A stretch of DNA of 64,000 nucleotides from Polynucleobacter sp. MG-27-Goln-C1 (lineage in GTDB: Bacteria > Pseudomonadota > Gammaproteobacteria > Burkholderiales > Burkholderiaceae). Below the pieces are notes generated by a model. That model made no database searches, was not told where the DNA came from, and saw only the letters and a list, made by a program, of their open reading frames with translations. Below are positions 43,831 through 54,221 of the stretch, in pieces. Within the stretch, counting starts at the first letter, position 1; each line of letters starts with the position of its first letter. A program made the position numbers and the translations under genes. The stretch lies in contig NZ_JACVPM010000002.1 in assembly GCF_018881905.1 (NCBI RefSeq), forward strand, positions 1 to 64,000. The letters are read 5' to 3'.

Positions 43831-45072
43831 TTAATTGTGACTGAGAGACTTACTAACCCAACCATTACGACGCTCATACAGAACAAATAACACGCCCCAC
43901 ACTACTACGGCGGCGTAGGCCCAAACCCAAGAGATTTGAGAGGCACGTGAACCCGTTAAATCAAGAACAAAACCAAAGATAGCCGGGCCTAATAATCCAC
44001 CCCCAAAGCCCATTAAGGAATGGAGACCCATTGCAGCGCCTTTAATATTTTCTTGAGCGCTAACCACTAAACCAGCTGTCAAAGTAGCAGAATCAGCCAT
44101 GATGAAAATGGTGTGCCCTACTGCTAAAGCAACAATCAACCACCAAGATTGTCCAGTTGAAGAAGCCAACGCCACTCCACATGCTGCGCTAGATAGCATG
44201 ACAAAGAAGATCCACTTTTGGCGCCCTATTCTTAAGGCAATCTCGTTTCCAATGATGGATGCTGGAACGCCAAAAAAATTAATCACGCCAGCAAGGGTGG
44301 TGGCAGTCAATAGAAAAGGGTTGCCCGTCACAATCGCACAGAAACCAAAAAAAGCTACTATCCAACTGCGAGAAGCAAATAATTCTATCGAGTGCACGGT
44401 GTAACCAAAAATAAAACCTGAAGCTGTTTTATCTTGTAAGACTAAGCGCCATTTATCGACTGGAAAAATATCATGCAATCGAATACGAATTGGACCACGC
44501 CATTTTTCATGAGTGAGCGCAGGAATAAATAGAAGCACAATCAACAAAGCGGTGAATGGACCCAAGGCAATAATTCCGAAAACATAGCGCCAACCTAAGC
44601 TATCCAAGATCCAGCCTGAGCAGAGGTAAGAGAAGCCGGTACCAATACCAAAAAAAGCTGTGTAGAAAGCAATGTGGCGACTCAACTCACCCGTCTTAAT
44701 ACGATCCGATAGAATTTTTAAGCCGGGCATATAAGTGCCAGCTAAACCAGCGCCATTTAAAGCCATAAAAATCAAAGCAGTCCAGAAGTTATAGGCAAAA
44801 AGACCCATACCTAGCAAGCCACAAGTCGCTGAAAGACCACCGATGAGATAGACTTTTTTTGCATCAACTCGATCTGTGAGCGCCGTTGCTAATGGGACCA
44901 TCAGCATATAACCAAAGAAGAAAGCGCTGGCAATTAAGCCTGATTGCAAGTTGCTGAGATGCCACTCTTCCTGCAAAGTTGTCAGAACTACAGCGTAACA
45001 AGCAAAACCTAGTAGCGCACAAGTTTGCGCCATGAGCATAAAAGGTGTGTAGCCGGTAGGTTTAAAACGCAT
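43831..45072 (-). CDS. MFS transporter
   Basis: 413 residues, twelve membrane segments. Motif A is recognisable in PLATALTDRVDAKKVYLIGG, and the second half has EIALRIGRQKWIF. A long cytoplasmic loop near residues 190-215 divides the halves. Substrate unknown. It follows the 2OG-dioxygenase gene by 6 bases and precedes ccoI by 6 bases. Confidence 0.85.
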   Translation of the reverse strand: MRFKPTGYTPFMLMAQTCALLGFACYAVVLTTLQEEWHLSNLQSGLIASAFFFGYMLMVPLATALTDRVDAKKVYLIGGLSATCGLLGMGLFAYNFWTALIFMALNGAGLAGTYMPGLKILSDRIKTGELSRHIAFYTAFFGIGTGFSYLCSGWILDSLGWRYVFGIIALGPFTALLIVLLFIPALTHEKWRGPIRIRLHDIFPVDKWRLVLQDKTASGFIFGYTVHSIELFASRSWIVAFFGFCAIVTGNPFLLTATTLAGVINFFGVPASIIGNEIALRIGRQKWIFFVMLSSAACGVALASSTGQSWWLIVALAVGHTIFIMADSATLTAGLVVSAQENIKGAAMGLHSLMGFGGGLLGPAIFGFVLDLTGSRASQISWVWAYAAVVVWGVLFVLYERRNGWVSKSLSHN

Positions 45073-45078
45073 AAGGAT

Positions 45079-45834
45079 TTACTGCTGACTTCGATTGGGT
45101 GAATCCTGGAAACCATTTGAGCGGAAGGTCAGCACCAAAGTATCCCTAAACCCGTGAGGCCCTAGAGGCTGAATAGGGGTAGATTCATGAATCATTCTTT
45201 CATCATTCATGAGCAATAAAGACCAAGGCTCAGTCAGCGTAAACCGCAAACCAGCAGAACCACTTGTATCAAAAATACGAGTTTCCCCGCCTTTAATACC
45301 AACTCGATTGAGCAAAAATACAGCCACAAAATCTACGCCATCGCGATGGGCTCCCTCAGGAGTTGGTCGCCCAATCCCATCAGTTGTATCAATCCGAAAT
45401 TGGTGCGCTTCAACAAACCAGGTATTGACTTGCTTAACACCATTTAATACGTGAGCCAAACCAAGCAAAAGAGATCCCCATGCAGGATTGCTTGTGAGTT
45501 GAGCCTGTGAGGGCTCAAACCAGCGCTCTATACCGCCATGTAATGCGTTGTAGTTCACAGACTGCCAATGGGCCCGATGAGGAACCATAGTCAAAGCATC
45601 ACCTTTGATCTCAAAACTAGAATGGCGGCGAAAACGATAACGTCCACCATCCCTGAGGTAAGGATCACGCGGCAATTCTTCCCAAAACTGGGTGAGATCT
45701 TGTAATTGATCAAGGTCGACATGCGCTATTTGCGCAACATCCCTCGCAGAGACAATCGCAAAACCATCGCCCCGTAGAGAATCAGCTAACTCTTTAAGTG
45801 GCGTGAGTGGCGGCGAGAGGCTGGAGAGAGTCAT
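45079..45834 (-). CDS. 2OG-Fe(II) dioxygenase family protein (PF10014-like)
   Basis: 251 residues. Metal motif HRD at 163-165 with distal His216 (MIHEST), and Arg230 (FRDTLVLTF) as a likely 2-oxoglutarate ligand; GGETRIFDTSG lies between. The family includes amino-acid hydroxylases. It is in one unit with the MFS gene, so an imported or exported amino-acid-like compound is plausible, by inference. Confidence 0.82.
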   Translation of the reverse strand: MTLSSLSPPLTPLKELADSLRGDGFAIVSARDVAQIAHVDLDQLQDLTQFWEELPRDPYLRDGGRYRFRRHSSFEIKGDALTMVPHRAHWQSVNYNALHGGIERWFEPSQAQLTSNPAWGSLLLGLAHVLNGVKQVNTWFVEAHQFRIDTTDGIGRPTPEGAHRDGVDFVAVFLLNRVGIKGGETRIFDTSGSAGLRFTLTEPWSLLLMNDERMIHESTPIQPLGPHGFRDTLVLTFRSNGFQDSPNRSQQ

Positions 45835-45857
45835 GAGCTTATTTTAGGCGCTGATCA

Positions 45858-47192
45858 TTAAATCATCTCAGAATGAAAATTTAAGCGCCCGCGTACTTCA
45901 CCGACATGCCCTTTTAAGTCATATAGCTCTTTGGCATCAAGCATGGAGACTTTGATGTTACCCACCCTTCGCTCAATATCCGCCAAATCCCTATAGTTCT
46001 TTTCTTTTAACTCTGGAATAGCAGCATTTCTTTCGATGATCTTCAGCTCCTCATACACCCTAGATAACTTAAGTCGTAAAAAGAAATTCTTAGCCGCAGG
46101 GATGTAGGTAAATAAGGGGATAAAAATCACAAGCAATGGAATCACAATTTTGGCAAAGCGTCCAATCCAAACCGCAGTCCAGAAAGGAAGGTGGCGGTGC
46201 AAGAAAGATGGGCCATCTTTTAAGTAAATTTCAGCATCTACATGCAAAGGAAAATCAAGACCAGTACCAGAGGGAAACTCTCCCGGCTTTTGCAGATAAG
46301 AATAGGTTTTTAAAATATCGTATGTATCACCAAGCAATAAAGTCACTAAAGCAGGACTCAAATCATCTTTTCCTACCAAGGTTGCCGTAGCAGCTAAGAC
46401 CTGGATGTCTTGACGCGGCAGATCGTACGCAATACTGACAACCCCGCGTGGTACGGTGACTTTAGACAAGAAAGGAAATAAATGGACATATGCATCTGCC
46501 TGCTCAAAACTCATCAGGCGAATGCCGGGGGTTTCATAAAACTTTTTAAGAATAGGTGCCTCAGCTGCGCTAACAATAAAGACAGCATCTAGCTCACCTT
46601 TTTTAAATTTCTCTAAGGCATCAAGAGGCTTCAACTTTTCAGCATGAAAATCACCTGCACCCAATCCACTTGCTTCAAGCAGCTGAGAAGCCAAAGTCAA
46701 TGTGCCACTACCGTCATTCCCTATAGAAACGCGCTTACCCTTCAACTGACCTAATAAGCTTAGCTTTCCAGCTTCATTTTTAAAGCTAGACTCTCTGTAC
46801 CAAACCCACACTGGCTCATAAAATACGCCAGCAATCGAGACTAAATTAGGGTATTTAGATAGATCTGCCACACCACCTTGGACCATCGCAAAATCAACGC
46901 CAGAGTTCTCATCAGCCAATAAAGCTAAGTTGTCACCCGTTCCACCAGTAGTACGCAACTTCATGGATACGCCCTGCTGCGCAAGTTCACCCTGTAGTCT
47001 TTCTCCGAATTTCTGATAAAGGCCAGTAGAAAAACCGGTTGCCAACTCAATTGACCGAGGTGGCGGTGGCACCATAACCCACAGCGTGGAAAAAAGGATG
47101 GCGACCAGAATCAAAAAGGCAATGCCAACAGCCAGGGGGTTATAGATATTTTTGCGTATGAAGTCCATAAGAATTCTTCTCGTTTTTGCCAT
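45858..47192 (-). CDS. Membrane-anchored TAXI-family solute-binding protein
   Basis: 444 residues: an N-terminal membrane helix (about 17-38), a TAXI domain (STGLYQKFGERLQGELAQQG, GGTGDNLALL), then a second helix near residue 350-372 (IGRFAKIVIPLLVIFIPLFT) and a cytoplasmic tail with a coiled-coil-like segment. Such anchored TAXI proteins lack TRAP permeases beside them and may act as sensors. Start MAKTRR at 47192 is preferred; MDFIRK at 47168 is possible. Confidence 0.8.
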   Translation of the reverse strand: MAKTRRILMDFIRKNIYNPLAVGIAFLILVAILFSTLWVMVPPPPRSIELATGFSTGLYQKFGERLQGELAQQGVSMKLRTTGGTGDNLALLADENSGVDFAMVQGGVADLSKYPNLVSIAGVFYEPVWVWYRESSFKNEAGKLSLLGQLKGKRVSIGNDGSGTLTLASQLLEASGLGAGDFHAEKLKPLDALEKFKKGELDAVFIVSAAEAPILKKFYETPGIRLMSFEQADAYVHLFPFLSKVTVPRGVVSIAYDLPRQDIQVLAATATLVGKDDLSPALVTLLLGDTYDILKTYSYLQKPGEFPSGTGLDFPLHVDAEIYLKDGPSFLHRHLPFWTAVWIGRFAKIVIPLLVIFIPLFTYIPAAKNFFLRLKLSRVYEELKIIERNAAIPELKEKNYRDLADIERRVGNIKVSMLDAKELYDLKGHVGEVRGRLNFHSEMI

Positions 47193-47284
47193 TATGCCCC
47201 GAGCCCAGGGATCGAGAGTAGATTGAATTCATTCCAATTGTTTCGGGATAAGATGGGGGTTTTCAAAGAACTATTAGGATCACA

Positions 47285-48046
47285 ATGAACTCAAGCCCCA
47301 ATAAGGTAGCCCTGGTAACAGGAGCTGGCACGGGTATCGGCAAGGCTGCGGCAAAAGCACTTTTGCAGGGTGGATTTCGCGTTGTGCTGACCGGTAGAAA
47401 TCTTGAAAAACTCAATCAAGCCATCCAAGACATTGGTGGAAGCAATCAAAGCTGCTTGGCAGTAGCTTGTGACGTGGGCAAGCCAGAGCAAGTAAAGCAC
47501 TTATTTTCGGCCATCCAAAAACAATTTGGCCGTATTGATGTGCTTTTTAATAATGCCGGCATAGGAGCTCCAGCAATACCGATGGAGGAGCTAAGTTACG
47601 AGCAGTGGATGAATGTTGTTAATACCAATCTCTCCGGCGCCTTCCTGTGCTCACAAGAAGCTATTCGCATGATGAAAGCACAATCACCTCAAGGCGGCCG
47701 AATTATCAACAACGGCTCTATTTCAGCGCATGCGCCCCGCCCCATGTCAGCACCGTATACAACCACCAAGCATGCGATTACTGGACTAACCAAATCTATT
47801 GCTTTAGATGGGCGCCCATTCAACATTGCCTGCGGTCAAATTGATATTGGCAATGCCGGTACTGAAATGACTATCCCTATGGCAGCCGGAATTTTGCAAG
47901 CCGATGGCTCAAAAAAAGTTGAGCCACTCATGGATGTAGATCACGTTGGGCAAGCCGTCCTACACATGGCTCAACTGCCCCTAGAGAGCAATATTCTATC
48001 GATGACCATCATGGCAACGAATATGCCATTTGTTGGTAGAGGCTAA
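47285..48046 (+). CDS. Short-chain dehydrogenase/reductase (SDR)
   Basis: 253 residues. Cofactor motif [26 protein letters not shown], catalytic Ser in [20 protein letters not shown] with Tyr-x-x-x-Lys (YTTTK), so a classical active SDR. It stands alone on the plus strand, convergent with ccmI by one base. Substrate unknown. Confidence 0.9.
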   Translation: MNSSPNKVALVTGAGTGIGKAAAKALLQGGFRVVLTGRNLEKLNQAIQDIGGSNQSCLAVACDVGKPEQVKHLFSAIQKQFGRIDVLFNNAGIGAPAIPMEELSYEQWMNVVNTNLSGAFLCSQEAIRMMKAQSPQGGRIINNGSISAHAPRPMSAPYTTTKHAITGLTKSIALDGRPFNIACGQIDIGNAGTEMTIPMAAGILQADGSKKVEPLMDVDHVGQAVLHMAQLPLESNILSMTIMATNMPFVGRG

Positions 48047-49237
48047 TTAAGGTCTGACTTGATTGATCATGAGGCGAGCATCGGTCGTGCCCACCTTGAT
48101 TGTTTGGGGCGCAGATATCAAGTCACCCGATTCTGGCATAGCCATACCTGTTTTAGAGATGCGTACCTCAACCAAAACCTCAGGCAATTGAGAGATTAAG
48201 GCGTTAGGACTCATCGCCAAAGCATCATTCAGAACAAAACTCATCGGGAAAGTAGTCGCAGCCGTCTTGAGAACTGCAACGGGCATGCGCTCTCCTGGCT
48301 TACGGGCAATCACCATCAAAGTATCACCCGCTTTAACTTTAGATTGCAGCTCGGAAGATATGCCAACCTGTCCGCTCACACCTTGATTACTGATCACCGG
48401 AGCGCTAGCAGGTGGAAGCCCACCCTTGTTACGAGCTTCGGCAATTGAAGCAGTAATTGCGCGAGTCTCATCTGTATCGGGAGGTAGCTGTTTTGCTAAT
48501 TTCTCCCAAGACTGTACCGCTGCCTTATAGTTTTGAGCATTAAAGGCTGCTGTGCCAGAAAGCCACAGTGCCAGTAAATTATTCGGATCTAGAGCTAATG
48601 CTTTATTAATCAATTGTTGAGGCTTGCCTGCAAAATTGCCATCTGCATTTGCCGCCAATACATCAGCATAGTCTGCCAATAATTGCGGGTCAGAATCGAC
48701 AAAAGATCCAGCACGCTCGTAGGCTTTTGCGGCCTCAGCATTGCGGCCCAAAATTCGATAGGAGCGCGCCAGCATGGCCCAGCCCTTCAAATTGTCCGGC
48801 TCTTTTTCCATCTTCGCAGCAAACTCTGTAACCATCTTTTCAACTGACTCTTGGGTCATTGGCTTCTCAGCATTCTTTTCGGCAATGCGAGAAGCATCGC
48901 CAAGGTAGAAATAAAAGCCTGCTGAAAGCAACACTACAAAAAGACAGATTCCAAGAATGGTTTTCTTTGGAGAGCCCAGTACAGCGAGATCATCCGCCTC
49001 ATCCGTATCCTGAAAAAGTCGCTGACGCATTTCTGCATGAGACTGCTCATAACTATCCGCATCAACAGTGCCGGCTGTACGATCAGCCTCAAGCTTATCG
49101 AGCTCTTCCCTGTAAATGGCAGCATTCATCTGACGGCGTGATGTTGCAGATTCTTTTGCCGGAAAAAATAATGGACGCAGTAAGAGAACCAGAACCAAGA
49201 TCAGCAAAAGGAGAGCGGGTATTAAAAAACTAGTCAT
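48047..49237 (-). CDS. ccmI: Cytochrome c maturation protein CcmI
   Basis: 396 residues from ATG 49237, which overlaps the ccmH stop by 8 bases. Two membrane helices at the N-terminus, then tetratricopeptide repeats (AMLARSYRILGRNAEAAKAY, NNLLALWLSGTAAFNAQNYK) and a C-terminal beta-rich domain. CcmI chaperones apocytochrome to the heme ligation machine. Last gene of the ccm operon. Confidence 0.92.
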   Translation of the reverse strand: MTSFLIPALLLLILVLVLLLRPLFFPAKESATSRRQMNAAIYREELDKLEADRTAGTVDADSYEQSHAEMRQRLFQDTDEADDLAVLGSPKKTILGICLFVVLLSAGFYFYLGDASRIAEKNAEKPMTQESVEKMVTEFAAKMEKEPDNLKGWAMLARSYRILGRNAEAAKAYERAGSFVDSDPQLLADYADVLAANADGNFAGKPQQLINKALALDPNNLLALWLSGTAAFNAQNYKAAVQSWEKLAKQLPPDTDETRAITASIAEARNKGGLPPASAPVISNQGVSGQVGISSELQSKVKAGDTLMVIARKPGERMPVAVLKTAATTFPMSFVLNDALAMSPNALISQLPEVLVEVRISKTGMAMPESGDLISAPQTIKVGTTDARLMINQVRP

Positions 49238-49733
49238 GTGCATTTTCTGTTGAGCTGGATTTTGCATCCCGAAGTAGCGCATCAATGCGACGATTATCCT
49301 CAGCGGATAGCGTAGCACTCGGCATACTTTGATTTCTGCGGCGTAGATAAACCATTAAACCGATAATGCCTGCGAGCAAAATAACAAAGGGGCCTATCCA
49401 CAGGAGCCAAGTAATCGGCTTGACGGGTGGGCGATACAAAACAAAGTCGCCATAACGCTCCACCATAAAATTCCGAATTTGCTCATCGGTTTTACCCTCA
49501 GCAATTAGGACGCGAATTTCTCGGCGCAAATCGTTCGCCAAATCCGAGCGTGAGCCTGCAAGAGATTCATTCTGACAAACCAGGCAACGCATCTCTTCTG
49601 AGATAGCAATAAGACGCTGCTCGGTAATTGGGTCATCGGCAAGCGGAGCGGCATCTTTAGCAAAAGTAGCATTCGTTGCGCAAGCAAGCACAATCGTTGA
49701 CACAATAAGCAAGAGAAACTTTTTCAAAATCAC
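49230..49733 (-). CDS. ccmH: Cytochrome c maturation protein CcmH
   Basis: 167 residues. Signal peptide, then the redox motif RCLVCQNESLAGS with Cys50 and Cys53 (LRCxxC), and one C-terminal membrane helix (WLLWIGPFVILLAGIIGLMV). Reduces apocytochrome heme-ligating thiols together with CcmG. Confidence 0.94.
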   Translation of the reverse strand: MILKKFLLLIVSTIVLACATNATFAKDAAPLADDPITEQRLIAISEEMRCLVCQNESLAGSRSDLANDLRREIRVLIAEGKTDEQIRNFMVERYGDFVLYRPPVKPITWLLWIGPFVILLAGIIGLMVYLRRRNQSMPSATLSAEDNRRIDALLRDAKSSSTENAHD

Positions 49734-50254
49734 TTGAGCTCACCCAGCAGCGGAATAATCTTCTTATTTAATAGATCCATGGTGATTGGTCCAATATGTT
49801 TAAAGCGGATCACACCAGCCTTATCAATCACATAGGTCTCTGGAACACCATAGACACCGTAGTCAATACCCACTCGACCATTAGCATCAAATGCAGACAA
49901 AACATAAGGGTTACCTTGGCGAGCAAGCATGGCCATAGCATCATCACGCTTGTCTTTGTAATCCAAGCCAATAATCGGCGCAACCTGCAACTTACCTAGC
50001 TCAACTAAAACAGGATGCTCTTCGCGGCAAGCGACGCACCAAGAGGCCCATACATTCAAAATCCAGGGCTTGCCTTTCATGCTTTCAGGCGAAAAGGTTT
50101 TTTGAGGATCTGCCAGTTGGGGTAACTCAAAAGCAGGAGCTTGCTTACCAATCAAGGGAGAAGGCAACTCATGAGGATCACGGCTTAGGCCAACAGCTAA
50201 AAATCCAACCAAAATTACAAACAAGAGGAGTGGAATTAAAAACTTGGCCTTCAT
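49730..50254 (-). CDS. ccmG: Thiol:disulfide oxidoreductase CcmG (DsbE)
   Basis: 174 residues. One N-terminal anchor, then a thioredoxin fold with WASWCVACREEHP (Cys73, Cys76) and PETYVIDKAG cis-Pro region. Periplasmic reductant for CcmH and apocytochromes. Overlaps ccmF and ccmH by 4 bases each. Confidence 0.94.
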   Translation of the reverse strand: MKAKFLIPLLLFVILVGFLAVGLSRDPHELPSPLIGKQAPAFELPQLADPQKTFSPESMKGKPWILNVWASWCVACREEHPVLVELGKLQVAPIIGLDYKDKRDDAMAMLARQGNPYVLSAFDANGRVGIDYGVYGVPETYVIDKAGVIRFKHIGPITMDLLNKKIIPLLGELK

Positions 50255-52170
50255 ACTGCAACTTTCCTCAACTTCATGCGATAGCGCTTATCCGACATTG
50301 CTAATACACCACCCAATGCCATCAACAAACAACCGCCCCAAATCCAATCAACAAAAGGCTTGTAGTAGACACGAACAGCCCATGCCTTATCTTCCAACTC
50401 TTCGCCCAACGAAACATAGATGTCTCTAGTGAGACCCGCATCAATTGCCGCCTCAGTCATTGGCATTGTTGAAGAGAAGTAGCTACGCTTTTCTGGGTAC
50501 ATTGTGGCTTCTAGCTTCCCATTGCGACTTAACAAGAAAGTGCCCTGCATTGCTTTGTAATTAGGGCCAGGAACAGAACTCACACCCTTGAGCTGAATGT
50601 CGTAACCACCAACGCTAACGCTTTCACCTGCCAGCATGCGTACATCTTTTTCTTCTTGGTAAGCGCCCACCATAGTGACGCCAATCACGAACACCGCTAT
50701 ACCCAGGTGCGCTACCTGCATTCCAATAAATGAACGTGTTGGCTTACCCGCTTTTGCCTGGCGAATAATCTGCAGAATACCTGAAGCAATCACCCAGAAA
50801 GCCAATAAGAAACCAAGACTGCTAAGCCAGGTGAATTCACCCATGACAAATGGAATCAAAGCTGCGGCAATGACTGCTACTAATGCCGCAATCCATAAGC
50901 GCTTGATTACATCCAATAGATTGGAGTTTTTCCAACTAGTCCAAGGCCCTATTCCCATCAGCACCAGCAAAGGAATCATGATAGGTACAAAGACGCTGTT
51001 GAAATATGGAGGCCCAACTGAGATCTTCCCTAGATGCAAAGCATCAATCAACAGGGGGTAGAGAGTCCCCAACAGCACAGACGCGGCAGACACCACCAAG
51101 AAAACATTACCGAGCAAAATAAAGGTTTCACGCGAAGTGAAGCTGAACTTTCCACCAAGCGTACTTTTAGGAGCGCGCCATGCGTAGAGCGTTAAGGAGG
51201 AGCCGACAACCAGCACCAAGAAAATCAAAATAAAGATGCCACGTCTCGGATCGGTTGCAAAAGCATGGACTGACGTGAGGACTCCAGAGCGCACCAAGAA
51301 CGTTCCTAGAAGTGATAGTGAGAAAGCAGTGATGGCTAACAACACTGTCCAACTCTTGAATCCGCCACGCTTCTCGGTAACCGCTAAAGAATGGAGCAAT
51401 GCAGTACCCACAAGCCATGGAATGAATGAAGCATTCTCAACAGGATCCCAGAACCACCAACCGCCCCAACCCAATTCGTAATAAGCCCACCAAGAACCTA
51501 ATGCGATACCGAGCGTTAGAAATACCCAGGCAGCCGTTGTCCAAGGACGCGACCAGCGCGCCCAAGCGGCATCCAATCGGCCGGACAGTAAAGAAGCAAT
51601 CGCAAAGGCGAACGCTACTGAAAAACCAACGTAACCCATGTACAGCATTGGTGGATGAAACACCAAGCCCGGATCTTGCAGAAGCGGATTTAATGAGCGA
51701 CCATCTTGCGCGGCTGGCAAAAGCCTTTCAAAGGGATTCGATGTGGTGAGCACAAACAAGAGCAGTCCTGTAGTTACCAAACCCAAAACACCAATCACAC
51801 GAGCGACCATAAATTCATCGAGTGATTTAGAGAGTTGAGAAACCAAGAATGTCCAAGTGGATAGCAAAAAGATCCATAGCAATAGGGAGCCTTCGTGTCC
51901 ACCCCATACCGCACCCAAGCGATAGATGACAGGCATTTGTGAATTTGAATGCTCTGCTACATAAAGCACAGAGAAATCATTCGAATAAAAGCTCCAGGCC
52001 AAAATCACAAATGCAATAGCCAGTAATAGGAATGCTGTTTGTGCAGCTGGCCTAGCTAATAGAATCCACTCGCGACGACCTTGATGTGCGCCAACTAATG
52101 GAAGTACCCCTTGAATAATGGCGATACATAAAGCGAGAATTAATGCGTAATGCCCAAACTCAGGAATCAT
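50251..52170 (-). CDS. ccmF: Heme lyase subunit CcmF
   Basis: 639 residues, about fifteen membrane helices. WWD heme-handling domain GWGGWWFWDPVENASFIPWL near residue 235, with flanking histidines. With CcmH and CcmI it forms the heme-ligation complex. Shares a base with the ccmE stop. Confidence 0.95.
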   Translation of the reverse strand: MIPEFGHYALILALCIAIIQGVLPLVGAHQGRREWILLARPAAQTAFLLLAIAFVILAWSFYSNDFSVLYVAEHSNSQMPVIYRLGAVWGGHEGSLLLWIFLLSTWTFLVSQLSKSLDEFMVARVIGVLGLVTTGLLLFVLTTSNPFERLLPAAQDGRSLNPLLQDPGLVFHPPMLYMGYVGFSVAFAFAIASLLSGRLDAAWARWSRPWTTAAWVFLTLGIALGSWWAYYELGWGGWWFWDPVENASFIPWLVGTALLHSLAVTEKRGGFKSWTVLLAITAFSLSLLGTFLVRSGVLTSVHAFATDPRRGIFILIFLVLVVGSSLTLYAWRAPKSTLGGKFSFTSRETFILLGNVFLVVSAASVLLGTLYPLLIDALHLGKISVGPPYFNSVFVPIMIPLLVLMGIGPWTSWKNSNLLDVIKRLWIAALVAVIAAALIPFVMGEFTWLSSLGFLLAFWVIASGILQIIRQAKAGKPTRSFIGMQVAHLGIAVFVIGVTMVGAYQEEKDVRMLAGESVSVGGYDIQLKGVSSVPGPNYKAMQGTFLLSRNGKLEATMYPEKRSYFSSTMPMTEAAIDAGLTRDIYVSLGEELEDKAWAVRVYYKPFVDWIWGGCLLMALGGVLAMSDKRYRMKLRKVAV

Positions 52171-52601
52171 TATTTATTTCCATTTTTTTGAGCCTGCTCT
52201 AAAGCATGCTTAGCCTCTGGAGGCATATAGTTCTCATCATGCTTAGCCAATACTTCGCTAGCAATAAATTGTCCATCTGGATTAAGGCGGCCCTGAATGA
52301 CTGCGCCCTTACCCTCTTTAAATAAATCCGGAAGAATGCCGGTGTAGGCCACAGGAATATCCTTCACCATATCGGTAATAACAAAGTGCACCGTTAAACC
52401 ATCTCGTTTAACTGACCCATCCTTAACCATGCCCCCAATTCGAAAAACTTGGCCGGCAGGTGATTTACCAGCAGCAACTTCACTAGGCGTGACATATAAG
52501 GCAATATTGCTATTTAAAGCATTCAAAATGAGTACTGTCGCAATGCCAATAGCAATGAGTGCGCCAACAATAATGGCTGCTCGTTTATATCTTGGTTTCA
52601 A
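52170..52601 (-). CDS. ccmE: Heme chaperone CcmE
   Basis: 143 residues. One N-terminal membrane anchor, beta-barrel domain, heme-attaching His121 in LAKHDENY with Tyr125. Carries heme from CcmC to CcmF in the periplasm. Confidence 0.95.
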   Translation of the reverse strand: MKPRYKRAAIIVGALIAIGIATVLILNALNSNIALYVTPSEVAAGKSPAGQVFRIGGMVKDGSVKRDGLTVHFVITDMVKDIPVAYTGILPDLFKEGKGAVIQGRLNPDGQFIASEVLAKHDENYMPPEAKHALEQAQKNGNK

Positions 52602-52789
52602 TTGTTACTACCCTTTTGATCAAACTGCTCCGCCATGACTTCACGCTGAAGTCTGCGTACGATCGCCTTATGGCGCGCGCGAATAGCCAGAGGCTCCAAG
52701 AAAAGTACTAAAGCACAAACGCCAAAGCTGCACCATACATATAGCGCGTAACCACCCATCGCAAAGAATTCAGCTGGACTATTCCACAT
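52598..52789 (-). CDS. ccmD: Heme exporter protein CcmD
   Basis: 63 residues. One membrane helix ([20 protein letters not shown]) and a basic tail; small subunit that helps release holo-CcmE. Start shares a base with the ccmC stop (TAATG type). Confidence 0.88.
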   Translation of the reverse strand: MWNSPAEFFAMGGYALYVWCSFGVCALVLFLEPLAIRARHKAIVRRLQREVMAEQFDQKGSNN

Positions 52790-53559
52790 TAAGGCTTCAC
52801 CTCGTTTAATTGCTTAACCCAATCAGTATGGGCCTCACGCTCCAAAATGATGGCGCGTACACGCATTAACCCTACTGCGATTGAGTACATCCAGAAGCAT
52901 AAAGCCATCAACAGCATTCCCCAAAGCATTGTCTGGGCCATGGCTGGAGCCTTCGTTAATGAAACGGAGGCGCCTTGATGCAAGGTATTCCACCATTTCA
53001 CTGAAAAATAAATAATAGGCACATTCACAACGCCCACTAAAGCCAAAATGGCGCCAGCTTTATCAGCACGGCGAGCGTTATCAATAGAAGCCTGCAAAGC
53101 GATAAATCCAAGATACAAAAAGAGTAGGATTAACTCAGAAGTTAAGCGTGCATCCCAGACCCACCAAGCACCCCACATCGGCTTGCCCCAAAAGGCACCA
53201 GTCCAAAGAGATAGAAATGCCATCCAAGCTCCAATTGGAGCTAAGGCCTGCGCCATCATGGCAGATAGGCGCGTATTAAATACCAAGCCCAATCCCGCCC
53301 AAGCGGCCATGACTAAATAGATGAACATGGACATCCAAGAAGCAGGCACATGAATAAAGATGATGCGGTAACCCTGACCCTGGACGGCATCTACTGGCGC
53401 TACGAAGAAGCTCACCCACAAGCCGGCAACTCCAAAAATAATGGTGAGCGCCCAGAACCAGGGAATCATTTTTCCAGCCAGCGGATAAAAAGTGCTCGGG
53501 CTCGAGAACTTGAACCAGTTCATCACGCGACTAGAAGATAAATTATTTACATTACTCAT
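52789..53559 (-). CDS. ccmC: Heme exporter/WWD protein CcmC
   Basis: 256 residues, six membrane helices. WWD motif GKPMWGAWWVWDARLTSELI and conserved His flanks (IFIHVPASW, LHQGASVS). Attaches heme to CcmE together with CcmAB. Confidence 0.95.
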   Translation of the reverse strand: MSNVNNLSSSRVMNWFKFSSPSTFYPLAGKMIPWFWALTIIFGVAGLWVSFFVAPVDAVQGQGYRIIFIHVPASWMSMFIYLVMAAWAGLGLVFNTRLSAMMAQALAPIGAWMAFLSLWTGAFWGKPMWGAWWVWDARLTSELILLFLYLGFIALQASIDNARRADKAGAILALVGVVNVPIIYFSVKWWNTLHQGASVSLTKAPAMAQTMLWGMLLMALCFWMYSIAVGLMRVRAIILEREAHTDWVKQLNEVKP

Positions 53560-54221
53560 TCGATAGCAATCTTGACTGCATTAGCACTAACCCAAGGCAC
53601 AAATGCTAATGCCAAAATGAATAAAGCGCCCAATAGTGAAAAATGTCCTGTGATATCCAGCCCTACGCTGCTGGCATAAACGGCACCAGCACCAAAAATC
53701 AATACAGGTATGTAGAGCGGCAAGATCAGAAGGCTCATCAATACACTGCCGCCCCTCACCCCTAGAGTGAGAGCGGCACCAATTGAGCCCAGCAGGGATA
53801 AAACGGGTGTTCCCAACAATAAAGCTGCCATCAGCACCTTTAAAGACTGGGCATCCAAATCAAACTGAATGCCAATGACAGGCGCTAGCAAAACAAGAGG
53901 CAGACCACAGACTAACCAATGGGCAAAAATCTTGCCAAACACTAATGCCGTAAATGAATTCGGGGACAAGATCAATTGCTCTAAGGTGCCATCCGCGTAA
54001 TCAGCCGCAAACATTCGCTGCAATCCCAGTAATGTAGAAAGTAAAGCGGCAACCCAAATTACGCCAGGTGCAATCTTTCTCAGTAAAGCGGTATCAGCGC
54101 CAACTCCCAATGGAAATAGGCTAGTCACAATCACGAAGAAAAATAATGCGGTAAGTACCTCGCTCTTGCGACGCATCACTAGCAGCAGATCACGATGGAC
54201 GATAGCAATAAAGGCGTTCAT
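53556..54221 (-). CDS. ccmB: Heme exporter ABC permease CcmB
   Basis: 221 residues, six membrane helices. AADYADGTLEQLILSPNSFT and the SLLILPLYIPVLIFG region are typical of CcmB. Partner of the CcmA ATPase; overlaps it by 4 bases. Confidence 0.95.
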   Translation of the reverse strand: MNAFIAIVHRDLLLVMRRKSEVLTALFFFVIVTSLFPLGVGADTALLRKIAPGVIWVAALLSTLLGLQRMFAADYADGTLEQLILSPNSFTALVFGKIFAHWLVCGLPLVLLAPVIGIQFDLDAQSLKVLMAALLLGTPVLSLLGSIGAALTLGVRGGSVLMSLLILPLYIPVLIFGAGAVYASSVGLDITGHFSLLGALFILALAFVPWVSANAVKIAIE

